Source of the DNA: JBARCX01 sp049794535
GTDB taxonomy: Bacteria; Pseudomonadota; Gammaproteobacteria; Xanthomonadales; Rhodanobacteraceae
Direction of reading: 5' to 3'
Assembly: GCA_049794535.1 (NCBI GenBank)
Contig: JBARCX010000231.1
Span: forward strand, 1-9,636
DNA: 9,636 nucleotides
Shown: positions 1 through 5,733 of the stretch, piece by piece
Layout of the letters: the number at the start of each line of letters is the position of its first letter
Position numbering within the stretch: position 1 is the stretch's first letter
Notes under the pieces: generated by a model
What the model was told of the DNA's origin: nothing
Seen by the model: the letters and a program-made list of their open reading frames with translations, nothing else
Database searches by the model: none
Program-made: the position numbers and the translations under genes

Positions 1-10
1 CTCCGGGACA

Positions 11-34
11 AGAAAAAAGCGCCCGGAGGCGCTT
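11..34 (-). terminator. Rho-independent terminator
   Basis: A perfect 7-bp stem (AAGCGCC at 17-23 with GGCGCTT at 28-34, 4-nt loop) is followed, when read on the minus strand, by six T residues and then CTT. This is the standard intrinsic terminator layout and it lies about 70 nt past the stop codon of the minus-strand gene at 104-484. A second GC-rich stem (CCGGGC 50-55 with GCCCGG 61-66) lies between the stop codon and this terminator. Confidence 0.85.
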
Positions 35-103
35 AAGCGGTAACGCCGGCCGGGCAGGCGGCCCGGGCGGCGAGTAGCTAAACGGTAAGCGCCTTCATCG
101 AAC

Positions 104-484
104 TCAATTCGCAAATTTCAGCAATGGCAAACCGATCTGTTGCCGGCAACCGTTACGCATCGCTTCTTCCTGTTTCACCGTGTCCTGCAGGGAATCCTTG
201 GTTGATGCCGAAACATCGCCCTTCTGTAAGGCGGTCGCTGCACGCTGTGCAAATTTTTCACCGAAGCATTTGCAATACGCGCCCAGCTTCGGGTTGTCTT
301 TCAGATCCGCTTCGCCGTAAGGCGCAGGGATATTGACTGCCTGAGTAGTGCACATGTCGGCGTACTGGCTGCCAAGCTGCGATGGCGACAGCGTCACCTG
401 AGCTGTCGCAGAGCTGACGAAGGCGCCGAGCAGAATGCCTGCTGCGATTTTTGACAGGGCATACGAGGTGTTGCGGGTTAGCAT
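104..484 (-). CDS. small exported four-cysteine protein, function unknown
   Basis: This encodes 126 aa. The frame stays open to 781, but the ATG at 484 is the convincing start because a typical Sec signal peptide begins there: basic MLTRN, a hydrophobic stretch at about residues 12-25, and a probable cleavage at ATA|Q near residue 29. The mature part, about 98 aa, has four cysteines: C45, a C71-x-C73 pair, and C113. Four cysteines in an exported protein fit two disulfides in the periplasm, or a CxC-based metal or haem contact, but there is no CxxCH haem motif. The C-terminal half is Lys/Gln/Glu-rich and probably helical. The ribosome binding site is weak (GGA about 12 nt upstream). The gene stands alone, diverges from the gene at 818, and ends before a strong terminator. 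I do not recognise the family. The reading frame and export are fairly secure; the function is not. Confidence 0.72.
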   Translation of the reverse strand: MLTRNTSYALSKIAAGILLGAFVSSATAQVTLSPSQLGSQYADMCTTQAVNIPAPYGEADLKDNPKLGAYCKCFGEKFAQRAATALQKGDVSASTKDSLQDTVKQEEAMRNGCRQQIGLPLLKFAN

Positions 485-536
485 CGTGACTGATCCATAG
501 CGATGATGTTGCGGGCGGAAAAAGCTCGAAACGCAT

Positions 537-563
537 CTTATAGCGATCGCAAGTTTTTGCCAG
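537..563 (-). promoter_or_regulatory. possible sigma-70 promoter for the 104-484 gene
   Basis: Read on the minus strand, CTGGCA (563-558; 4 of 6 matches to TTGACA) is followed 15 nt later by TATAAG (542-537; 5 of 6 matches to TATAAT). The 15-nt spacing is shorter than ideal. The element lies 53-79 nt upstream of the ATG at 484, a plausible distance. This rests on motif matching only. Confidence 0.3.
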
Positions 564-660
564 TGGGCACCATTGCCTAGCCATGTGCGGCTGAACAGCC
601 ACCTCGGTCTGTCCGCGCCAAGTGGAATCATCGCTTTTTGGGGATTGCACCGCATCGTTG

Positions 661-678
661 ATGATTCGAATGATTCGA
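661..678. repeat. tandem 9-mer ATGATTCGA x2
   Basis: Two exact adjacent copies of ATGATTCGA (661-669 and 670-678). Their junction forms the palindrome ATTCGAAT. The element lies about 140 nt upstream of the plus-strand gene at 818 and 177 nt upstream of the minus-strand gene start, so it could be a regulator binding site or a chance duplication. Confidence 0.6.
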
Positions 679-817
679 AGCACAAAGATGTGCTCGCTGT
701 GAACCACTCGCTTAAGGTAGGGAGTCTCTGCTTTCGCCACCCGAAGTGGACATTTTTTAGCACGTCGGATATCCAGTTCATCCAGTAGTTCTATTAGTTG
801 CTAACTAAGGGGAAAAA

Positions 818-1213
818 ATGAATAAGCTGCGAGTCATACCGGCAGGCGTATGGGTAGGTCTTCTACTGGTCTCGATGGCGGCGCTTGCCCATGCCGAGGA
901 TACGAAGCTCTCATATAGTCAGGTCGAGAATGCTGCGGCTGTAGATAGCCAACGGGCGGACTTCAACCGGAGCTTGAAGCGTCTCGGATTTGCTGAAGAG
1001 CTCGGCTCGTGCAAGCTCCTAGTGAAGTTACACCAGGACGTTCGGGACGATAGTTTTGGCGGGATCTGCTCTCTAGGAGGTACGCCCGCACGAGATGTCC
1101 TGGTTTGCGACGACACGATGATTGGCAAATTCACGATCAAAGCTTGGGGCTTTGCCGAGACTGCTGATGAGGTGGCGACCTTCACTCGGCTGAATTGTCC
1201 AGGCGGTGGCTGA
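818..1213 (+). CDS. exported four-cysteine protein, function unknown
   Basis: This encodes 131 aa, with a good ribosome binding site (AAGGGG, 5 nt upstream of the ATG). Residues 1-26 form a clear Sec signal peptide: MNKLR, a hydrophobic core at 9-24, and cleavage at AHA|ED. The mature protein, about 105 aa, contains C65, C84, C97 and C127, evenly spread, consistent with two disulfide bonds in the periplasm or outside the cell. Residues 33-60 look helical and the region around C84-C97 looks like short strands and loops. The protein ends in Gly-Gly-Gly. There is no TM segment beyond the signal peptide, no lipobox, and no enzyme motif I can name. The next gene on the same strand begins 76 nt later and is also exported, so the two may be co-transcribed. 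Confidence 0.75.
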   Translation: MNKLRVIPAGVWVGLLLVSMAALAHAEDTKLSYSQVENAAAVDSQRADFNRSLKRLGFAEELGSCKLLVKLHQDVRDDSFGGICSLGGTPARDVLVCDDTMIGKFTIKAWGFAETADEVATFTRLNCPGGG

Positions 1214-1289
1214 TTTTGTGAATGGCATCCATGTCTACTTTCGATGACACATCTGAAGCGGGCATTTCTTTTTTTAGCAAGGTGCATCT

Positions 1290-1967
1290 ATGCAGCGACA
1301 CGCAGGTTTCGCAATTGTGATGATCACTATTGTCGCTAGTACTTGGGTTGCCCCATGTTGGGCTGGCCATCCTGCTGGTAATTCATTGTTACCAGAGCCA
1401 CCTTCTTGCATGTATCGCCTATGGAAGGGGCTGTTGCCAGTGATGGCGATGAATAGCAGCTACATCGCTTTCGATGATGTTGAACGCATCGCGAGGATCA
1501 AATTGCATCAGCCCGTTGCTTTTGGCCCACAGGATACTGTGAGCAGTTACGAGGTGAATGGGACGTATCCCCTTGCTCCCAAAGTGCAGGGCGATTTGGT
1601 GATGGATGGTCAGGCCGATCTGTCTATGAGGCTTGAGCTGCATGAAGAGCCCCAGCCCGAACGTCCCCCACTTACATGGCAACGCTTTCAAGGTCGCACA
1701 GGCGGCGTGGGATCGTCGGTGCTCGATCTCTCCTGTACGAGTGGCGGCTGGGCGCTCTCTCTTCGGGAAGCCGAATCGGATCTGGTATCCATGGGTTTTA
1801 AGCACGCTGGAGCCGTGGCGAATTTCGAGGTCTTCCGCAACCAACTAATGGGGCTTGTGTACTTGTACTACGAGACTCCAGTCGAGACGGTTCCAGAGGT
1901 AACTTCGATTCACGTCGTAGGCTTCAAGGGCGGCGTGAGGTCAAAACTGACACCCAACAAGCTATGA
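1290..1967 (+). CDS. exported protein, function unknown
   Basis: This encodes 225 aa. The ATG at 1290 has AAGGTG (1279-1284) 5 nt upstream. Residues 1-25 look like a signal peptide: MQRH, hydrophobic 7-22, cleavage near CWA|G. The mature part has C40 and C149, which could form a single disulfide; C23 would be removed with the signal peptide. There is a Pro-rich linker near 117-128 (EEPQPERPP), and the C-terminal third (180-212) is rich in beta-prone residues. I recognise no catalytic motif or domain. It lies 76 nt after another exported protein of unknown function. The intervening DNA contains a T-rich run (about 1266-1275) but no strong hairpin, so read-through from 818 is possible. Frame and export are well supported; the role is unknown. 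Confidence 0.72.
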   Translation: MQRHAGFAIVMITIVASTWVAPCWAGHPAGNSLLPEPPSCMYRLWKGLLPVMAMNSSYIAFDDVERIARIKLHQPVAFGPQDTVSSYEVNGTYPLAPKVQGDLVMDGQADLSMRLELHEEPQPERPPLTWQRFQGRTGGVGSSVLDLSCTSGGWALSLREAESDLVSMGFKHAGAVANFEVFRNQLMGLVYLYYETPVETVPEVTSIHVVGFKGGVRSKLTPNKL

Positions 1968-2057
1968 GGAAAATATCCGCAACTCAAAACGGGCAACGTT
2001 ATCTGAAAGGCGGCGGAAGCAGTGGCCTCTATTTTTAACGTCGAAGCCGTGACTAAA

Positions 2058-2077
2058 CTACGAGAAATAACTCGTAG
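2058..2077 (+). promoter_or_regulatory. perfect inverted repeat touching the peroxidase ribosome binding site
   Basis: CTACGAG (2058-2064) and CTCGTAG (2071-2077) are perfect inverted copies separated by AAATAA. The right arm shares two bases with the ribosome binding site AGGAG (2076-2080), which lies 6 nt upstream of the GTG start at 2087. As DNA it has the size and symmetry of an operator for a dimeric repressor. As RNA it would fold into a 7-bp hairpin at the edge of the Shine-Dalgarno sequence. Which of these applies, if either, cannot be told from sequence alone. Confidence 0.55.
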
Positions 2078-2086
2078 GAGTAGGGC

Positions 2087-3016
2087 GTGACATCCGTTAT
2101 TTCGCAACCGGTTGTGGCAAAGCTTACGCGTTCCGCCATCTTTCTTGTCCTGACGCTGGAGCAGGGGGCGCAGCACCGCGAGACCGTTCGGGCGCTTTGT
2201 AGCGACTTGGCCGGGCTTTTGCGTTCGGTGGGCTTCCGTGATCTCGAGGGACGATTGTCATGCGTGATGGGTTTTGGTTCCGATGCCTGGGACAGCCTCT
2301 TCGCCCAGCCAAGGCCCAAGGACTTATATCCATTCCGTGAAATCCAGGGGCAGCACCATGCCGTTTCCACGCCGGGAGATATCCTCTTCCACATACGTGC
2401 AATGCGCATGGATCTGTGCTTCGAACTCGCGACTCAGATCATGTCCCGATTGGGCAATGCCGTCGTTACCGTCGATGAGGTGCATGGCTTCAATTACTTT
2501 GATGACCGTGACCTGATGGGCTTTGTCGATGGCACGGAGAATCCCGTGGATCAGGCGGCGATCAGCGCGGCGATCATCGGCGACGAAGACGCGGCCTTCG
2601 CCGGCGGGAGTTACGTGATCGTGCAGAAGTATCTGCATAACCTGCAAAGCTGGAATGCCGTGCCTGTAGAGCAGCAAGAGAAGATCGTTGGCAGGACAAA
2701 GCTTGCGAACATCGAACTGGATGATGACGTGAAGCCGACTTACGCGCACAACGCGTTAACGACGATCGAAGAGAACGGCGAGCAGTTGGAAATCGTACGC
2801 GACAACATGCCGTTTGGCGACGTGGGTAAGGGCGAGTTCGGTACCTATTTCATCGGCTACGCGCGATCCCCGAGCCGAATCGAAAAGATGCTCGTGAACA
2901 TGTTTGTCGGCCGACCACCGGGCAACTACGACCGTCTGCTCGATCACAGTAAAGCGGTGACTGGCACGCTGTTTTTCGTGCCATCGGTGACGTTTCTGGA
3001 GAATGTCGCCGATTGA
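2087..3016 (+). CDS. yfeX: Dyp-type haem peroxidase, YfeX-like
   Basis: This encodes 309 aa, close to the usual ~300 aa of the E. coli YfeX group of Dyp-type peroxidases. These cytosolic haem b enzymes oxidise porphyrinogens and dyes with H2O2. The start is GTG with AGGAG 6 nt upstream. The family hallmark GFVDGTENP lies at residues 145-153, with the distal catalytic Asp at D148. The proximal haem ligand is most likely H221 (in PTYAHNA), and the conserved distal Arg is R238 (in EIVRDNMPFG). GGSYVIVQKYLHNL (173-186) and IGRTK-like IVGRTKLAN (200-208) also match the family. There is no signal peptide or Tat motif, so a cytosolic location is expected, and no encapsulin gene or encapsulin-targeting C-terminus is visible. 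The gene is monocistronic: it follows an unrelated exported protein after 119 bp and faces a convergent SDR. The overlapping inverted repeat suggests regulation, possibly redox or haem linked (inference). The symbol marks family similarity, not proven orthology. Confidence 0.93.
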   Translation: MTSVISQPVVAKLTRSAIFLVLTLEQGAQHRETVRALCSDLAGLLRSVGFRDLEGRLSCVMGFGSDAWDSLFAQPRPKDLYPFREIQGQHHAVSTPGDILFHIRAMRMDLCFELATQIMSRLGNAVVTVDEVHGFNYFDDRDLMGFVDGTENPVDQAAISAAIIGDEDAAFAGGSYVIVQKYLHNLQSWNAVPVEQQEKIVGRTKLANIELDDDVKPTYAHNALTTIEENGEQLEIVRDNMPFGDVGKGEFGTYFIGYARSPSRIEKMLVNMFVGRPPGNYDRLLDHSKAVTGTLFFVPSVTFLENVAD

Positions 3017-3112
3017 TGCGCGGATCGATTCCATTTCCCGCGCGGGGCTTTGTGACGTGGTAACGCGGATTCGTACTGGCGATTAAGTGATGCGGAGTTC
3101 TTCAACGCCATC

Positions 3113-3141
3113 GCCCGAGAGCGGTTGTGCCGCTCTCGGGC
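3113..3141. terminator. 12-bp perfect hairpin between convergent genes
   Basis: GCCCGAGAGCGG (3113-3124) and CCGCTCTCGGGC (3130-3141) form a perfect 12-bp stem with a 5-nt loop (TTGTG). It lies between the peroxidase stop (3016) and the stop of the convergent SDR (3180), the expected place for a bidirectional terminator. There is no T tract on either side, so it is not a canonical intrinsic terminator. It may act as an RNA-end stabiliser, a Rho-assisted stop, or a barrier between converging transcripts. Confidence 0.6.
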
Positions 3142-3179
3142 AGGTAGGGCAGTGGAGCAGATAGCTCCAGACAGATGTC

Positions 3180-3935
3180 TTAGCCCGGGTTCATGACAGC
3201 AAAAGTGGCATCGTAGTGACCATCACGCTCGGCCCATCGCCGGTCACGCCCGTATTCGACGAGCACCTCGCCTCGTGGGTGATCTTGCCGCTCCAACAAC
3301 TGCAATACCTCCGCAACGTAGGTGTTGAGAGGCATGGCACGCGGGTCGGACACCTGCTGGGTGCCTGTCAGTTCCGTCTGCACGTAAGGCGGTGAGAGCT
3401 CAAGCACTTCGACGGGAACGTTGCGGAGCTGATGACGCAACGACTGGAGCCAGGAGTGCAGGAACGCCTTGCTGGCGCAGTAAGTGGGAAAGTCGGCGCG
3501 GGGCACGAACGCGAGGTTGGACGTGGTCGCGATGATCGTCGCATTTGGCCGTCCCTTCAGGATCGGCAGGAACGCAGCCGTCACGCGTAACACGCCCAAG
3601 ATGTTGGTTTCCACCATCGACTGAGCGTCGGAGGCATCCCAGCTATCTATGGTCATGTCCTCCGGCCGCGAGATACCGGCGTTGGCGATAAGCACATTGA
3701 GTTCGGGGAAGCGCTCGTGAACGTCGGTCGCGAGCCGGGGCAATGCAGCGGGGTCATCAAGGTCGAGGAGCATCCCGACCATGCCGGGTCGGGTCGCCGT
3801 AATTTGATCGAGCAGTGCCTGCCGTCGCCCGGCGATGATCACGCGGTTGCCGCGATCGTGAAAAGCTTCGGCAAGTGCACGGCCGATGCCGCTGGTGCCG
3901 CCGGTAAGGAAAATCGTGTTGCCAGTCATCTTCAT
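3180..3935 (-). CDS. short-chain dehydrogenase/reductase, DltE-like group
   Basis: This encodes 251 aa, the normal size for a classical SDR. The NAD(P)-binding motif TGGTSGIG is at residues 11-18, followed by NAG at 85-87, the structural Asn at N111, the catalytic Ser in TTSN (S139), and YCASK with Y152 and K156. The catalytic set is therefore complete. AGRR (35-38) after the second strand suggests NADP(H) preference (inference). Overall it resembles the COG3967/DltE-like subgroup; the substrate cannot be read from sequence. The frame is open to 4184, but the ATG at 3935 places the Rossmann motif at the proper distance from the N-terminus and has AGAGG about 8 nt upstream. Upstream residues are Arg-rich and unlike a protein. 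The gene diverges from an AraC-type regulator, which may control it. Confidence 0.9.
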   Translation of the reverse strand: MKMTGNTIFLTGGTSGIGRALAEAFHDRGNRVIIAGRRQALLDQITATRPGMVGMLLDLDDPAALPRLATDVHERFPELNVLIANAGISRPEDMTIDSWDASDAQSMVETNILGVLRVTAAFLPILKGRPNATIIATTSNLAFVPRADFPTYCASKAFLHSWLQSLRHQLRNVPVEVLELSPPYVQTELTGTQQVSDPRAMPLNTYVAEVLQLLERQDHPRGEVLVEYGRDRRWAERDGHYDATFAVMNPG

Positions 3936-4266
3936 GGTTGCTGCCTCTGTCATGGGTAGATCCACGGCAACCTTCGGCACGCTAGCCGCGAGTAGTCCCG
4001 AGAAGACAGCATCATCAGCGGGGCAAGCCCAACCGATGAGACGTCTTAAGCGGGCACACGACTGCAAAGCAGGAGAGTGGCGGTATACCGTGGCGCCTTT
4101 TGCATCGAGATCCCCCTGCTGGGGCCTTCTCGATAAAGGGCGCGTTGGATGACGGTAACGCCTACGACAGTGCCATCTCGGCAACTGCGAGTGGAAGGCT
4201 AAGGTTGCAGATCACTATCGTCAAGACCCATGCTCTTAGCGCCCAAGCTGAGAGCCGTTTCCACAG
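3936..4266. promoter_or_regulatory. divergent intergenic region rich in dyad symmetry
   Basis: This 331-bp stretch lies between the SDR (minus) and the AraC-type regulator (plus). It holds several inverted repeats: GGGC-AA-GCCC (4021-4030), AGACGTCT (4039-4046), the perfect 10-bp palindrome CGGTATACCG (4081-4090), and a larger imperfect inverted repeat at 4093-4143. I could not find convincing -35/-10 pairs. Open frames across the region look like shadows. Control of one or both flanking genes from here is likely because of the arrangement, but the specific operator is not identified. Confidence 0.55.
4093..4143. repeat. 51-nt imperfect inverted repeat
   Basis: From outside in: GCGCC (4093-4097) pairs with GGCGC (4139-4143), TTT (4098-4100) with AAA (4135-4137), ATCGAGA (4104-4110) with TCTCGAT (4128-4134), and CCCC (4113-4116) with GGGG (4121-4124) around a TGCT loop. 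A 3-nt bulge, a 1-nt bulge and a 2x3 internal loop interrupt it. Nineteen base pairs in 51 nt is more than chance usually gives. It lies immediately beside the palindrome at 4081-4090, between divergent genes. Confidence 0.6.
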
Positions 4267-4716
<450 letters not shown>

Positions 4717-4753
4717 TCGCCATGGACTTCACCACCCACTGAGAGAGACTGCC

Positions 4754-5164
4754 ATGGACATCACGATTCACTCGAGCTTCCTCCCGCAGAACGACCCGGA
4801 CGCCGCGCTGGCCTTCTATCGAGACACCTTAGGCTTCGAAGTTCGTAACGACGTTGGATACGGCGGGAAGCGCTGGATCACCGTTGGCCCGACAGGTCAG
4901 CCCGGTACGTCCATCGTCTTGTATCCACCGGATGCCAGCCCGGGCATCACCGACGACGAGCGCCGCACCATCGCCGAGATGATGGCCAAGGGCACCTTCG
5001 GTATCCTCTTGCTGGCCTCTAAGGACCTCGCGGATACCTTCGAAAAGCTGCAAGTCCGCGACGCGGATATCGTCCAGGAGCCGACCGACCAGCCATACGG
5101 GGTTCGCGATTGCGCAGTACGTGATCCCGCGGGCAACATGATCCGTATTCAGCAGCTACGCTGA
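4754..5164 (+). CDS. VOC (glyoxalase/bleomycin-resistance fold) protein
   Basis: This encodes 136 aa, the standard length for a single-chain VOC protein with two beta-alpha-beta-beta-beta modules. The first module runs from about residues 3-58 (FLPQNDPDAALAFYRDTLGFEV is typical), the second from about 82-134 (ending VRDPAGNMIRIQ). Family members bind a metal through His/Glu residues and act on small electrophiles, antibiotics or aromatic substrates. Here H6 is present on the first strand, but the last strand reads RIQQ, with Gln133 where many relatives have Glu, and the strand at 83-88 (GILLLA) offers no His. The metal site may be altered or absent. The ATG at 4754 has GAGAGAG (4741-4747) upstream. 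It lies 37 bp after the AraC-type gene and is probably its co-transcribed target. The substrate is unknown. Confidence 0.88.
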   Translation: MDITIHSSFLPQNDPDAALAFYRDTLGFEVRNDVGYGGKRWITVGPTGQPGTSIVLYPPDASPGITDDERRTIAEMMAKGTFGILLLASKDLADTFEKLQVRDADIVQEPTDQPYGVRDCAVRDPAGNMIRIQQLR

Positions 5165-5183
5165 GTTATCAAGTAAACCATGG

Positions 5184-5223
5184 AGAGCCGCTAACAAAAC
5201 GATGGTGTTTTGTTGGCGACTCT
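5184..5223. repeat. 40-nt near-perfect hairpin between the VOC and DUF1801 genes
   Basis: The arms are AGAG (5184-5187) with CTCT (5220-5223), one C/A mismatch, then twelve pairs: 5189-5200 (CGCTAACAAAAC) with 5207-5218 (GTTTTGTTGGCG), including one G-T wobble, around a 6-nt loop. The stem is interrupted only by the mismatch. It begins 20 nt after the VOC stop. It could be a terminator (without a downstream T tract), a processing or stability element between two genes, or a miniature repeat. Confidence 0.6.
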
Positions 5224-5258
5224 GAAATCGAATGGCCGAACAGAGTCGGGAGGACTTC

Positions 5259-5678
5259 ATGAATCCATCGGAACGCATTGACCAGTTGATTGCAGGCATC
5301 ACGGATTGGCGCGGCAAGACGTTTGCCGACGTCCGCAAGGTTATCCTTGAAGCTGATAAGGAGATCATCGAGGAGTGGAAGTGGATGGGAAGCCCGGTGT
5401 GGTCCCGCGATGGAATGATCGCCGTTGCCAATGCTCACAAAGGGAAGGTGAAGCTGACCTTTTCTCACGGGGCGCACCTAGAGGATCCCGACAAGCTGTT
5501 CAACGCGGGGCTCGGAGGCGGTACATGGCGAGCCATCGATTTTTCCGAGGGCGACAAGATCAACAAGCCCGCTCTGAAAAAGCTTATCCGCGCGGCCATT
5601 GAATACAACCAGACGAAATTGAAGAAGAACGCGCCGGCGAGTACTCGAACGAAAGTACAAAAGACTAAAAAGGAATGA
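5259..5678 (+). CDS. DUF1801 (YdhG-like) domain protein
   Basis: This encodes 139 aa from the ATG at 5259, chosen because a strong ribosome binding site (GGGAGG, 5248-5253) lies 5 nt upstream. An earlier in-frame ATG at 5232 would add nine residues and lacks such a site. The sequence matches the DUF1801/YdhG-like family (PF08818): an N-terminal helix (SERIDQLIAG), the conserved WKWMGSPVW at residues 40-48, VKLTFSHGA at 64-72, and AIDFSEGDKINKPALKKLI at 92-110. The family has a small globular fold with distant links to frataxin/Fra-like iron proteins; its biochemical role is unsettled. The tail (about 119-139) is very Lys-rich and probably disordered. It is cytosolic, with no signal peptide. 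It lies 94 bp after the VOC gene, with a hairpin between them, and could be part of the same transcript or separate. Confidence 0.88.
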   Translation: MNPSERIDQLIAGITDWRGKTFADVRKVILEADKEIIEEWKWMGSPVWSRDGMIAVANAHKGKVKLTFSHGAHLEDPDKLFNAGLGGGTWRAIDFSEGDKINKPALKKLIRAAIEYNQTKLKKNAPASTRTKVQKTKKE

Positions 5679-5733
5679 AGCTATAGCTTTATGCTCGCCT
5701 GCATCGTGATCCCGCGCTCCTAGGTTCTTCTGA

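Larger units (their letters stand above)
485..817. other. divergent non-coding region
   Basis: This 333-bp stretch separates the minus-strand gene starting at 484 from the plus-strand gene starting at 818. Open frames crossing it lack credible starts and family features, so I treat it as non-coding. It should hold promoters for both neighbours. I see a weak candidate for the minus gene (537-563) and a tandem 9-mer at 661-678, but no convincing promoter for the plus gene. The end of the region carries a good ribosome binding site (AAGGGG, 807-812) 5 nt ahead of the ATG at 818. Confidence 0.6.

Noticed and set aside
485..781. N-terminal extension of the 104-484 protein back to 781
   Set aside because: The extension would bury a good signal peptide 99 residues inside the protein, and its sequence is rich in Trp/Arg/His with no domain character.
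2087..3016. Encapsulin cargo peroxidase system
   Set aside because: No encapsulin shell gene is adjacent and the C-terminus (SVTFLENVAD) lacks the usual cargo-loading tail.
3018..3043. Terminator stem GCGCGG/CCGCGC right after the peroxidase stop
   Set aside because: The 6-bp stem has a 14-nt loop and no T tract, so it is weaker than the hairpin at 3113-3141.
3936..4184. N-terminal extension of the SDR to 334 aa
   Set aside because: SDRs start just before the Rossmann motif; the extension is Arg-rich, has no domain, and the ATG at 3935 has its own ribosome binding site.
5184..5223. Integron attC site
   Set aside because: The arms contain TAACAAAA and TTTTGTTGG, loosely like attC ends, but the GTTRRRY/RYYYAAC core is not met, and no integrase or repeated sites flank nearby genes.
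5678..5689. Terminator after the DUF1801 gene (AAGCTATAGCTT)
   Set aside because: It is only a 12-nt palindrome with a 5-bp stem at most, low GC, and no T tract.
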